Source: a bacterium M00.F.Ca.ET.205.01.1.1 (lineage in GTDB: Bacteria > Pseudomonadota > Alphaproteobacteria > Rhizobiales > Rhizobiaceae). From it: a stretch of DNA of 64,000 nt. Below are positions 36,244-45,119 of the stretch, in pieces. The stretch covers positions 620,001-684,000 of the forward strand of contig SRUQ01000001.1 in NCBI GenBank assembly GCA_004791255.1, read 5' to 3'. Made by a program: the position numbers and the translations under genes. The first letter of the stretch is position 1. Every line of letters starts with the position of its first letter. Below the pieces are notes generated by a model. It saw only the letters and a program-made list of their open reading frames with translations. It ran no database searches and was not told where the DNA came from.

Positions 36244-37257
36244 ATGAAGAAACTACTGGTCTTGAGCGCCGTTGCGGCCATGCTCGCCTCGGGCACCGCG
36301 CTTGCCGACACGAGCGGCAAGAAGATCGCCTTCTCCAACAATTATGCCGGCAATTCGTGGCGGCAGGCAATGCTCGACAGCTACGGCATCATCGCCAAGA
36401 AGGCGGTGGACGACAAGGTCGTCGGCGCGGCGGATGTCTTCACCACCGCCGACAAGGAAGTGCCGACGCAGGCGGCGCAGGTGCAGAACCTGATCCTGCA
36501 GGGCTATGACGCGATCGTCATCAATGCCGCCTCGCCGGACGCGCTCAACGGCGCCATCAAACAGGCCTGCGACGCCGGTATCGTCGTCGTCTCCTTCGAC
36601 GGCACCGTCACCGAGCCCTGCGCCTACCGCGTCGTCGTCGACTTCAAGGACATGGGCAAGCAGGAAGTCGAGCAGATGGCCAAGTTCCAGCCCAAGGGCG
36701 GCAATCTGCTGGAAATCCGCGGCCTGGCCGGCACCTCGATCGACGATGCCATCCATGCCGGCATTCTGGAGGGCGTCGCCGCTCATCCCGAATTCAAGAT
36801 CGTCGGCTCGGTGACCGGAGACTGGGACCAGACGACGGCGCAGAAGGCGGTGGCGACCATCCTGCCGTCGCTGCCCGACGTCGTCGGCATCGTCGACCAG
36901 GGTGGCGACGGCTATGGCGCGGCGCAGGCTTTTGCCGCCGCCGGCAAACCGCGCCCGACCATCATCATGGGCAACCGCCAGGATGAGCTGAAGTGGTGGA
37001 AGGAGCAGAAGGAGAAGGACGGCTACCAGACCTGGTCAGCCTCGATCGCCCCCGGCGTGTCGTCACTGGCGTTCTGGGTGGCGCAGCAGGTGCTGGATGG
37101 CCGCAAGGACATCCCGCACGACCTGCTGGTGCCGTATCTCGCCTTCACCCAGGACGATTTCGAAGCGGCCCTGCCGAAGATCAAGGAGGGCGGCGTCGCC
37201 ACCCACGAATACACCCAGGAAGACGCCCTCGCCGCGATCAAGGCCAACATCAAGTGA
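36244..37257 (+). CDS. Sugar ABC transporter substrate-binding protein
   Basis: A 337-residue periplasmic protein of the RbsB-like Peripla_BP_4 family. A Sec signal peptide (MKKLLVLSAVAAMLASGTALA) precedes KKIAFSNNYAGNSWRQAMLD. Typical ribose/xylose-binder segments are ILQGYDAIVINAASPDAL, VVVSFDGTV and VDQGGDGYGAAQA. Ligand is probably a monosaccharide or related polyol. It is followed by ATPase and two permease genes in order. A GGGAGGATTACG site precedes the start. Confidence 0.92.
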   Translation: MKKLLVLSAVAAMLASGTALADTSGKKIAFSNNYAGNSWRQAMLDSYGIIAKKAVDDKVVGAADVFTTADKEVPTQAAQVQNLILQGYDAIVINAASPDALNGAIKQACDAGIVVVSFDGTVTEPCAYRVVVDFKDMGKQEVEQMAKFQPKGGNLLEIRGLAGTSIDDAIHAGILEGVAAHPEFKIVGSVTGDWDQTTAQKAVATILPSLPDVVGIVDQGGDGYGAAQAFAAAGKPRPTIIMGNRQDELKWWKEQKEKDGYQTWSASIAPGVSSLAFWVAQQVLDGRKDIPHDLLVPYLAFTQDDFEAALPKIKEGGVATHEYTQEDALAAIKANIK

Positions 37258-37302
37258 TGGCAGTGCAGTTGCCGCCCGCATCGCCACCGGATATCGCTAG
37301 GC

Positions 37303-38766
37303 ATGCCTCAGGCAATTGCTGACATCATCAGGCTCGACGGTGCCGAAAAGCATTTCGGCGCCGTCAGGGCGCTGGGCGGCGTGGATTTCCATGTCGGCCC
37401 CGGCGAATGCGTCGGTCTTGTCGGCCACAACGGTGCCGGCAAGTCGACGCTCATGCATATGGTGTCGGGTACGCTGGTGCCCGACAGCGGGACGATCGGC
37501 GTGCATGGTAATGCCGAGGCCAACTATTCGGTGTCACGCGCGCAGCAGCTCGGCATACGCTGCGTGTTCCAGGAACTGTCGCTGTGTCCCAATCTCAGCG
37601 TGGCCGAGAACACCCGTATCAACCACGCTTCGCTGACCGGCTTCGGCTGGCGGCGCAAGGCGGCCGAGCTGATCACCGCCAAGCTCGACGAGATCTTCCC
37701 GGACCACGGCATCTCGGCCTGGGACATCGTCGGCGACCTGTCGATCGGCCGGCGCCAGATGGTCGAGGTGGCCCGCGCCTTCACGGTGACGCAGGACCGG
37801 CTCGATCTCGTCATCCTCGACGAGCCGACATCGTCGCTCGACGCGCATACATCAGGCCAGTTGCTCGCCTTCGTGCGCCGCTTCGTTGGCAGCGGCAAGA
37901 GCTGCATCCTGATCTCGCATGTGCTGGGTGAGGTGCTCAGGAATGCCGACCGCGTCGTGGTGATGCGCGACGGCAAGGTCGTCGCCGCTGATGCGGCCAG
38001 CGCCTTCGACCGCGACAGGCTGGTCACCGCCATGGGTGGCGCGGAGGGCCATCACAGGAGCGAGGCCGAGACGGCGAAGGCTGAGGCCGGCCCGCTGCGG
38101 GTGCGAGCCCGCCCCGCCCGGCAAGAGGACGGCAAGGAGCTGATGGCGCGCGCGGGCGAGATCATCGGCCTGGCAGGACTTGCCGGCCACGGCCAGACCG
38201 ATCTCTTGTTGGCGATCTTCGCCGCCGCCTCCCGCGCCAGGACCGGCATGGAGGTGACCGCGCCAGTGGCGCTGGTCGCCGGCGACCGCCAGTCGGACGG
38301 CATCTTTCCGCAATGGTCGATCGCGCAGAACATCGGCATCCGCTCGCTGGCAAGGCTGCGCAATGGTCTCCTGATCTCGCCGCAGCGCGAGGCGGCGCTT
38401 GCCGGTTTCTGGCAGAAGAAGATCGGCATCCGCACGCCGGACATGAACCACAACATCTTCTCGCTGTCCGGCGGCAACCAGCAGAAGGCGCTGTTTGCCC
38501 GCGCGCTCGGCTCCGATGCCGAAATCGTGCTGATGGACGACCCGATGCGCGGCGTCGACATCGGCACCAAGCTCGAAGTCTACGACCTCGTGCGCGAGGA
38601 GGCCCGCAAGGGCCGCACCTTCCTCTGGTACACCACCGAAACCGAAGAGCTCGACAATTGCGACCATGTCTATGTGTTCAAGAACGGCCGCATCGTCGCC
38701 AATCTCGGGCGCGACGAATTGACGGAGGAAAAGATCATCCAGTCCTCGTTCGGCGATGCGGCCTGA
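37303..38766 (+). CDS. Sugar ABC transporter ATP-binding protein (RbsA-like, two ABC domains)
   Basis: A 487-residue fusion of two ABC domains, as in ribose-type importers. Domain 1 has Walker [10 protein letters not shown], signature [11 protein letters not shown] and Walker [12 protein letters not shown]. Domain 2 has a degenerate P-loop region ([14 protein letters not shown]), signature [15 protein letters not shown] and a Walker B of [12 protein letters not shown], where the usual catalytic Glu is Asp. The first domain is therefore the likely ATPase. It follows the binding-protein gene by 45 bases. Confidence 0.92.
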   Translation: MPQAIADIIRLDGAEKHFGAVRALGGVDFHVGPGECVGLVGHNGAGKSTLMHMVSGTLVPDSGTIGVHGNAEANYSVSRAQQLGIRCVFQELSLCPNLSVAENTRINHASLTGFGWRRKAAELITAKLDEIFPDHGISAWDIVGDLSIGRRQMVEVARAFTVTQDRLDLVILDEPTSSLDAHTSGQLLAFVRRFVGSGKSCILISHVLGEVLRNADRVVVMRDGKVVAADAASAFDRDRLVTAMGGAEGHHRSEAETAKAEAGPLRVRARPARQEDGKELMARAGEIIGLAGLAGHGQTDLLLAIFAAASRARTGMEVTAPVALVAGDRQSDGIFPQWSIAQNIGIRSLARLRNGLLISPQREAALAGFWQKKIGIRTPDMNHNIFSLSGGNQQKALFARALGSDAEIVLMDDPMRGVDIGTKLEVYDLVREEARKGRTFLWYTTETEELDNCDHVYVFKNGRIVANLGRDELTEEKIIQSSFGDAA

Positions 38767-38767
38767 G

Positions 38768-39748
38768 ATGACGGCAACACCCATCGACACTGGCTTCAAA
38801 GGCTCGGCGGCGCGCAATGCCGCCGCCCGCGCCCGCCTGCTGCGCGGATTGCTGCCGGCGCTGTCGCTGGCGTTGGTGCTGATGGCGATCGCCTGGCTCA
38901 ATCCGCGCGCCATCAGCTATTTCGGCTTCAACCTGATGCTCAACCTGGCGATTCCAATCGCGCTGGCGACGATCGCGCAGATGTTCGTCATCGCAGGCAA
39001 CGAGTTGGATCTCTCGATCGGCACCTTTGTCGGCTTTGTCGGCTGCGTCACCGCGACATGGCTCAAGGATGCGCCGCTCGTCGGCATCGCGATCCTGCTG
39101 GGGTCGATCGGCGTCTATGCGCTGCTCGGCGCGCTGATCCACCTGCGCAATTTGCCGTCGATCGTGGTGACGCTCGGCATGAGTTTCGTCTGGCAGGGGC
39201 TTGCCATCCTCGTCCTGCCCAAACCCGGCGGCAAGGCGCCGGACTGGCTGCTGACGATCATGTCGCTCAAGCCGCCTTTCATTCCCTTCCCGATCATCGC
39301 CGCGCTGCTGATCGGCCTCGTCGTGCATTTCGGCCTGATGCGCACCTCCTATGGCGCCATCCTGCGCGGCTCCGGCGGCAATCCGGCGGCGCTGAGGCGT
39401 GCCGGCTGGTCGCTGCTCAAGACCAAGGTGGTGCTGTTTGCGCTGACCGGCCTGTTCGGCGTGCTCTCGGGCATGGCGCTGATCGGCATCACCACCTCGG
39501 CGGATGCCAATATCGGCAATGGCTACACGCTCTTGGCGATTGCCGGCGTCATCCTGGGCGGCGGCGAATTCGTCGGCGGCCGGGTGTCGCCGATCGGCGC
39601 CGTGCTCGGCGCGCTGACGCTGGCGCTGGCGGCCTCGCCGCTGCTCACTTTCATGCACATTCCGCCCGACTGGCAGGTGGCGGCCAATGGCGCGATCCTG
39701 ATCATCGTCCTGGCGGCGCGGGTGCTGATCAGCCGCAAGGAGAGGTGA
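38768..39748 (+). CDS. Sugar ABC transporter permease 1
   Basis: A 326-residue BPD_transp_2 (RbsC-like) permease with about eight to ten hydrophobic helices (LLPALSLALVLMAIAWL, IPIALATIAQMFVIAGNELDLSIG). The family's cytoplasmic coupling region is around GNPAALRRAGWSLLKTKVVLFALTG. The start at 38768 follows the ATPase stop by one base; another in-frame ATG at 38756 overlaps the ATPase gene. Confidence 0.9.
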   Translation: MTATPIDTGFKGSAARNAAARARLLRGLLPALSLALVLMAIAWLNPRAISYFGFNLMLNLAIPIALATIAQMFVIAGNELDLSIGTFVGFVGCVTATWLKDAPLVGIAILLGSIGVYALLGALIHLRNLPSIVVTLGMSFVWQGLAILVLPKPGGKAPDWLLTIMSLKPPFIPFPIIAALLIGLVVHFGLMRTSYGAILRGSGGNPAALRRAGWSLLKTKVVLFALTGLFGVLSGMALIGITTSADANIGNGYTLLAIAGVILGGGEFVGGRVSPIGAVLGALTLALAASPLLTFMHIPPDWQVAANGAILIIVLAARVLISRKER

Positions 39749-39751
39749 GCG

Positions 39752-40699
39752 ATGACATCGGTGAAATCGCTGCTCGCAAAACCCTGGATCTGGTCGTTCG
39801 TCGGCGCGCTTCTGGTGTGGCTGGCGACGATCGGCTTCACCGGCGGCTATGGCGCCGGCGGCATGGTCACGGCGGCACTGTCGCTTGCCGTGTTCACGGT
39901 CATCGTCGGCGTCGGCCAGATGTTCGTCATCACGCTCGGGCCCGGCAATGTCGACCTGTCGCTGCCGGCCAATATCGGGCTCGCCAGCGCGGTCGCCATG
40001 AAGGTGATGGGCGGCAGCGATTCGATGATTATCGTCGGGCTGCTGGCCGCGATTGCCTGCGGTGCGGCGATCGGCGCCGTCAACTATCTCTTGATCTGGG
40101 CGCTGCGCATCCCGCCGATAATTGCCACCTTGTCGGCGAGCTTCATCATCCAGTCGGTCGACATCAGCTATGGGCGCGGCCTGCAGATCAAGCCGCCGCC
40201 GGGCTTCGCCGATTTCGCCAACTGGCAAATTCTTGGCATTCCGGTGCTGGCGATGCTGACCGTGCTGTTCACCATCGGTGCGGCGATCGCGCTGCAGCGC
40301 ATGATCTATGGCCGCTCGGTGCTGGCGATCGGCCAGAACATTCGCGCCGCCTGGCTCGCCGGCGTCAATGTCGGGCGCATCCGCTTCCTCACCTACACGC
40401 TGTCGGGCGCGCTCGGCGGCATCGATGGAGCGCTGCTTGCCGGCTATTTCCGCGGCGCCAATGTCGATATCGGCAATGAATATCTGCTCGCCTCGATCGC
40501 CGTCGTCGTCATCGGCGGCACGTCGGTTGCCGGCGGCAAGGCCAATGTGCCCGGCGTCTGGGGCGCGGCACTGTTCCTGGTGCTTTTGCTCACCATGCTC
40601 AACACATTCGGCGTCAGCGCCGGCGTGCGCCTGCTTTTGACCGGCTTGATCATCGTCGGGGTTATCACGGCGGCCGGTGGCGAGAAGGCGCTGCGCTGA
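39752..40699 (+). CDS. Sugar ABC transporter permease 2
   Basis: A 315-residue RbsC-like permease paralogous to its neighbour. FVITLGPGNVDLSLPANIGLA matches the conserved first-third motif, and GQNIRAAWLAGVNVGRIRFLTYTLSGALGGIDG the EAA-like coupling region. The two permeases probably form a heterodimer. It begins three bases after permease 1. Its stop codon is the first base region of a 147-bp inverted-repeat element. Confidence 0.9.
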   Translation: MTSVKSLLAKPWIWSFVGALLVWLATIGFTGGYGAGGMVTAALSLAVFTVIVGVGQMFVITLGPGNVDLSLPANIGLASAVAMKVMGGSDSMIIVGLLAAIACGAAIGAVNYLLIWALRIPPIIATLSASFIIQSVDISYGRGLQIKPPPGFADFANWQILGIPVLAMLTVLFTIGAAIALQRMIYGRSVLAIGQNIRAAWLAGVNVGRIRFLTYTLSGALGGIDGALLAGYFRGANVDIGNEYLLASIAVVVIGGTSVAGGKANVPGVWGAALFLVLLLTMLNTFGVSAGVRLLLTGLIIVGVITAAGGEKALR

Positions 40700-40845
40700 T
40701 ATTCAGGTGAGGCCGCCCTGCAAATGGCTGATACCTGCGCTTCCCCGTTCTATTGCGTCGCAATAGAACTGTGCTCACCTACTTCAAGTACGCTCCGCTC
40801 CGGTTCTCGGTATCAGCCATTTTCGACTCGGCCTTACCTGAATAT
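40699..40845. mobile_element. 147-bp MITE-like element with 37-bp terminal inverted repeats
   Basis: Left arm 40699-40735 and right arm 40809-40845 are inverted copies that match at 31 of 37 positions, with identical blocks ATATTCAGGT, AGGCCG and AAATGGCTGATACC. The centre holds a perfect 10-bp hairpin, GTTCTATTGC (40747-40756) and GCAATAGAAC (40760-40769). No coding frame lies inside. Structure and size fit a non-autonomous element or a large dispersed palindrome inserted exactly at the permease stop codon. No obvious target-site duplication was found. Confidence 0.65.
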
Positions 40846-40983
40846 TGCCGAAGTCGCGGCCGCCCCCTCCAAACCGCGACCGAGCACCAAGACAACATTG
40901 GACCAGCTCAACATCGGGTTCCCATTCGCGGGCCGGCCTTGTAAACCGTTGCGCGATCTCAGTCGGTCTCGGGAGGGTTCCGC

Positions 40984-43056
40984 TTGTCCAATTCTGTCAG
41001 CGTCGCAAACGAGAATGGCGTCGCCATCGTCACCATCGACAACCCGCCGGTCAATGCGCTGAGCTTCCATGTCCGCGAGCCGCTGATGCAGGCGCTGGTC
41101 GCCTTGCGCGACGATGCTGAGGTTGCGGCGATCGTGTTGGCCTGCGCCGGGCGGACCTTCGTCGCCGGCGCCGACATCACCGAGTTCGGCAAGCCGGTGC
41201 AGCAGCCGGATCTGCGCGCCGTCGTGGCGCTGCTCGAGACCATCGCCAAACCGACCGTCGCCGCCATCCACGGCACCGCGCTCGGCGGCGGGCTGGAGCT
41301 GGCGCTCGGCTGTCATTTCCGCGTTGCCAATACCGGCGCCAGGCTCGGCCTGCCCGAGGTGAAGCTTGGCCTCCTGCCCGGCGGCGGCGGCACGGTGCGG
41401 CTGCCGCGTCTCGTGGGTGCGGTGAAGGCACTGAGGATCATCGTTTCCGGCACGCCGGTTGGCGCGCAAGAGGCGCATGGCGCCGGGCTGGTGGATGCTG
41501 TTTTCGAAGGCGATCTGACCGCGCATGCCGTGAACTTTGCCCGCGAAATAGCCCGCAAGGGCGGTCCGTTCACGCCTGTGCGCGATCGTGATGACTTGCT
41601 CAAGGAGACCGACCTCGCCACCTTTGACGCCGAGGTGGTGGATCTTGCCCGGAAGGCGCGCGGCCTCGAAGCGCCCATAGCCTGCGCGCAAGCCGTGCGC
41701 AATGCGGTCACGCTGCCCTTCGACGACGCGCTGGCGGCGGAGCGGGCGCTGTTCGTGACGCTCGTTGCCAGCGACCAGTCGCGCGCGCAGCGGCATCTGT
41801 TCTTCGCCGAACGCGAGGCGGCAAAGCTTCCCGGCAAGGATACGCCCAAGCGCAGGATCGGCCGCGTCGGCGTCATCGGCGCCGGCACGATGGGCGGCGG
41901 TATAGCCATGGCCTTCGCCAATGGCGGCTTCGCCGTCACCTTGCTGGAAACCAGCCAGGAGGCGCTGCAGCGTGGCCTCGGCATGATCGAGAAGAATTAT
42001 ACAGTCTCGGTCGCGCGCGGCTCGCTGAGCGAGGATGCCAAGCGCGACCGGCTCGCCCAGTTCAAGGGCTCCACCGACTATGCCGATCTCGCCGATTGCG
42101 ACCTGATCATCGAGGCGGTGTTCGAGGACATGGCGGTGAAGAAGGAGGTGTTCGGCAAGCTCGACGCCATTGCCAGGCCCGGCGTGATCCTTGCCACCAA
42201 CACCTCCTATCTCGACATCAACGAGATCGCCGCCTCGGTCTCGCGGCCGCAGGACGTGCTCGGCCTGCATTTCTTCTCACCGGCCAATGTCATGAAGCTG
42301 CTGGAGATCGTTCGGGCCGAAAAAACCGCGCCGGATGCGCTGGCGACGGTGGTCGATCTGGCGCGCCGGGTTGGCAAGGTGGCGGTCGTCGTCGGCGTCT
42401 GCCACGGCTTCGTCGGCAATCGCATGCTGGCCGCGCGTGGTTCGGAATCCGAGGCGCTGCTGCTGGAAGGGGCGACACCCGGCCAGATCGACAAGGCGTT
42501 CACCGATTTCGGCTGGCCGATGGGACCGTTCCAGATGGGCGACCTAGCCGGCCTCGACATTGGCTGGCGCAACCGCAAGGCACGCGGGCTGACGGCCGTC
42601 ATATCAGACACGCTGTGCGAACAAGGACGTTTCGGCCAGAAGTCCGGCCGTGGTTTCTATCTCTACGAAGCCGGCGCGCGGGCAGGTGTACCCGATCCCG
42701 AGGTCGAGGCGCTGATCCGCGAGAAGGCTGCCGAGAGAGGCATCGAGCCGCGTGCTATCGGCGCGGACGAGATCATCGAGCGCACGCTCTATCCGCTGAT
42801 CAACGAGGGCGCGAAAATCCTCGAGGAGAAGATCGCGGCGCGCGCCTCGGACATCGATGTCGTCTGGGTCAACGGCTATGGTTTTCCCATCGGCAAGGGC
42901 GGCCCGATGTTCTGGGCTGGCCTCGAAGGCGCAGCCAAAATCATCGAGCGGCTCGAGTATTGGCACCAACGGACGGGTAAGGATGTGTTCAAGCCGGCGC
43001 CGCTCTTGAAGCGGATGGCCGAGACCGGTTCCTGGGACGGCAGCGCAGCAGCCTGA
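40984..43056 (+). CDS. Bifunctional enoyl-CoA hydratase / 3-hydroxyacyl-CoA dehydrogenase
   Basis: A 690-residue beta-oxidation enzyme. The N-terminal crotonase domain (about 1-190) has AGADITEFG and GTALGGGLELALGCHFRVA, which form the oxyanion hole and catalytic Glu region. The NAD-binding domain (from about 295) has GRVGVIGAGTMGGGIAMAFANGG, and HFFSPANVMKLLEIV carries the catalytic His. Two C-terminal 3HCDH domains follow. The domain order is that of peroxisomal multifunctional enzyme type 1 rather than enteric FadB. The start is TTG with GGAGGG six bases upstream. No thiolase gene is nearby. Confidence 0.93.
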   Translation: MSNSVSVANENGVAIVTIDNPPVNALSFHVREPLMQALVALRDDAEVAAIVLACAGRTFVAGADITEFGKPVQQPDLRAVVALLETIAKPTVAAIHGTALGGGLELALGCHFRVANTGARLGLPEVKLGLLPGGGGTVRLPRLVGAVKALRIIVSGTPVGAQEAHGAGLVDAVFEGDLTAHAVNFAREIARKGGPFTPVRDRDDLLKETDLATFDAEVVDLARKARGLEAPIACAQAVRNAVTLPFDDALAAERALFVTLVASDQSRAQRHLFFAEREAAKLPGKDTPKRRIGRVGVIGAGTMGGGIAMAFANGGFAVTLLETSQEALQRGLGMIEKNYTVSVARGSLSEDAKRDRLAQFKGSTDYADLADCDLIIEAVFEDMAVKKEVFGKLDAIARPGVILATNTSYLDINEIAASVSRPQDVLGLHFFSPANVMKLLEIVRAEKTAPDALATVVDLARRVGKVAVVVGVCHGFVGNRMLAARGSESEALLLEGATPGQIDKAFTDFGWPMGPFQMGDLAGLDIGWRNRKARGLTAVISDTLCEQGRFGQKSGRGFYLYEAGARAGVPDPEVEALIREKAAERGIEPRAIGADEIIERTLYPLINEGAKILEEKIAARASDIDVVWVNGYGFPIGKGGPMFWAGLEGAAKIIERLEYWHQRTGKDVFKPAPLLKRMAETGSWDGSAAA

Positions 43057-43077
43057 TCAAGCTGAAGGCCTCGGAAA

Positions 43078-43884
43078 TCATCGGATACGGGCGTCGATGA
43101 TCTCGACGAAGCGGGCAAACAGGCCGGCCTGCGACTTGATCTTGAGCTTGCGATAGATGTTACGGCGATGGACCTTCACGGTTCCCGGCACGATGCGCAT
43201 GGCCCTGGCGATCGATTCCGTCGAATGGCCTTGTAGCACAAGGTCGACGACATGCTTTTCGCGCGGCGTCAGCGACAGGCTTTTCCAGATATGGGCGCGG
43301 TCGAACTCGTTGACGGCGGCCATCGCCTCATCCTGCTTCGCCTCGGTGGGTTCATCGGCCGGGAGGGATGACCAGCGCAACCGGGCGAGGTCGATCACCG
43401 CCGGCGCCATGTCGCGCAACAGCCTGGCGTCCGCGGTGCCGAACGGGCCCGAAGCGCTGAGCCGCATCAGCGACAGCACCAGCGCGTCCTTACCCGCCAG
43501 CGGCACGAAGAAGCCGACTTCCTCGGCCAGTTTGGTCTGGGAATAGTAGGAGCGGAAATACTCGCTGGCATAGAAGCGGTCGGGCGCCAGTTCGCGCATG
43601 CGCCAGAAGCCTTCCTTGCGCTCGACCGCCGCGTGGTGGAACGGGTCGAGCAGATAAGGTCCTTCCTGATAGAGCGCGACGAAAACGTGGCTTTCGGCCG
43701 GCGAGAAGGTCTCGAACAGCAGCGGCGGCCGCGAGGCGCCGCGATAGCCGAAGATCACGCAGTGGTCGAAATCGACATACTGTCTCAGCCAGTCGACCAT
43801 CGCCTTGCCGAACAGGTCGCCGCCGGTCTCCCGCGTCGCCGCGACAAGCGCCGCGAGCTTTCGGTATTCGTCGTTGCGGGACAA
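43078..43884 (-). CDS. LuxR-family regulator divergent to a polyamine-type importer
   Basis: A 268-residue regulator. The N-terminal part (about 1-185) is a GAF/autoinducer-like sensor (DFDHCVIFGYRG, YLLDPFHHAAVER). The C-terminal helix-turn-helix is LTPREKHVVDLVLQGHSTESIARAMRIVPGTVKVHRRNIYRKL. The best initiator is TTG at 43884, with AGAGGGG six bases upstream; extending to 43950 would cross the palindrome at 43917-43938. No luxI-type synthase is nearby, so it probably senses the transported metabolite. Confidence 0.82.
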   Translation of the reverse strand: MSRNDEYRKLAALVAATRETGGDLFGKAMVDWLRQYVDFDHCVIFGYRGASRPPLLFETFSPAESHVFVALYQEGPYLLDPFHHAAVERKEGFWRMRELAPDRFYASEYFRSYYSQTKLAEEVGFFVPLAGKDALVLSLMRLSASGPFGTADARLLRDMAPAVIDLARLRWSSLPADEPTEAKQDEAMAAVNEFDRAHIWKSLSLTPREKHVVDLVLQGHSTESIARAMRIVPGTVKVHRRNIYRKLKIKSQAGLFARFVEIIDARIR

Positions 43885-43916
43885 GCTATACCCCTCTGAA
43901 CGAGAAAATAGACAAG

Positions 43917-43938
43917 ATATACCACCTGGGAGGTATAT
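43917..43938. promoter_or_regulatory. 22-bp palindromic operator in luxR-potA intergenic region
   Basis: ATATACCACC-TG-GGAGGTATAT has 9 of 10 arm positions complementary. It lies between the starts of the LuxR-type regulator and the divergent PotA-like gene, 33 bases before the former. Size and symmetry fit a LuxR-type dimer operator controlling both directions. Confidence 0.55.
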
Positions 43939-43949
43939 ACTAGCCGCCA

Positions 43950-45116
43950 TTGGCTCTGGTAGCGTCCCGAAATCGCATCGTCCTGCCGCTGGAGCCCGCA
44001 GCCTTGACCGCAGTGCCCGACATCGAGTTTCGCGGCGTCACCAAGCGCTATGGCGCGGTGACCGCGGTCAGCGACATCGATCTCGCGGTTCCGCCATCGG
44101 CCTTCGTCGCCCTGCTCGGACCGTCCGGCTGCGGCAAGACCACGTGCCTGCGCATGATCGGCGGTTTCGAGCAGCCGAGCGAAGGCCAGGTGCTGATCCG
44201 GGGCAACGACATGGCCGGCACGCCGCCCTACCGCCGGCCGGTCAACATGGTGTTCCAGCAATACGCTTTGTTCCCGCATCTCGATGTCGAGGACAATGTC
44301 GCCTACGGGCTGCGCCAGGCGCGGCCGAGGCTGGCCTCGCGCGAGATAAGCCAGAGGGCAGGCGCGGCGCTCGAGATGGTGCGGCTCGCCGGCTATGGAA
44401 GCCGCAAGATTTACGAACTGTCCGGTGGCCAGCAACAGCGCGTCGCCCTGGCGCGGGCGCTGGTCAACAAGCCCGCCGTGCTGCTGCTCGACGAGCCGCT
44501 GGCGGCGCTCGACAAGAAGCTGCGCACCGACATGCAGATCGAGCTACAAAACCTGCAGCGCGAGATCGGCATCACCTTCGTGCTGGTCACTCACGACCAG
44601 GAAGAAGCGTTGTCGATGAGCGATTTCGTCTGCGTCATGAATGGCGGCCGCATCGTCCAGCTCGGACAGCCCAGCGAAATCTATGACGAGCCGGCCGATT
44701 TGTTCGTCGCCGATTTCGTCGGCAAGACCAATCTGTTGAGCGGCAAGGTCGCCGGGCACTCGGGCGATCTGGTCGACGTGGCTCTCGCCGACGGCACCGT
44801 CATTGCGGCGCGGAAGCGGGCGGTCCTGCAGCAAGGTCAGACTGTTTCCGTCAGCCTACGTCCTGAATCGCTCAGGCTCGGCGCGCCGCAAAGCGGCCCC
44901 CTTAAAGGCATCGTCCGCAACCGGATCTTTCTCGGCTCGACGGCGGAATATGCCATCGAGGTCCAGGGCATCGGAACGCTGCTCGCCAAGGCCGACCACA
45001 TGATCGGCCACGGCAATCTCTTCAAGCCGGGTGAACCCGTCGCCATCGGCTTTGCCTCCGGAACGCCACTGGCGTTTGCGGACCCAAAAAACAACGGGAC
45101 CAACCAGAGGGAATAG
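43950..45116 (+). CDS. Polyamine-type ABC transporter ATP-binding protein (PotA-like), system 1
   Basis: A 388-residue ATPase with Walker A GPSGCGKTT, signature LSGGQQQRVALARAL, Walker B VLLLDEPLAALD and switch His in VLVTHDQEEA, then a C-terminal TOBE domain (about 290-380). It energises import of a spermidine/putrescine-like solute. The start is uncertain: TTG at 43950 lacks a clear ribosome-binding site, whereas TTG at 44004 has GGAG eight bases upstream and begins just before the conserved VPDIEFRGVTKRYG. Confidence 0.92.
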   Translation: MALVASRNRIVLPLEPAALTAVPDIEFRGVTKRYGAVTAVSDIDLAVPPSAFVALLGPSGCGKTTCLRMIGGFEQPSEGQVLIRGNDMAGTPPYRRPVNMVFQQYALFPHLDVEDNVAYGLRQARPRLASREISQRAGAALEMVRLAGYGSRKIYELSGGQQQRVALARALVNKPAVLLLDEPLAALDKKLRTDMQIELQNLQREIGITFVLVTHDQEEALSMSDFVCVMNGGRIVQLGQPSEIYDEPADLFVADFVGKTNLLSGKVAGHSGDLVDVALADGTVIAARKRAVLQQGQTVSVSLRPESLRLGAPQSGPLKGIVRNRIFLGSTAEYAIEVQGIGTLLAKADHMIGHGNLFKPGEPVAIGFASGTPLAFADPKNNGTNQRE

Positions 45117-45119
45117 ACC

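Noticed and set aside
43078..43884. LuxR-type gene as a quorum-sensing receptor
   Set aside because: No LuxI-type synthase nearby, and context is a metabolite importer. The palindrome may be an operator but is not evidence of homoserine-lactone sensing.
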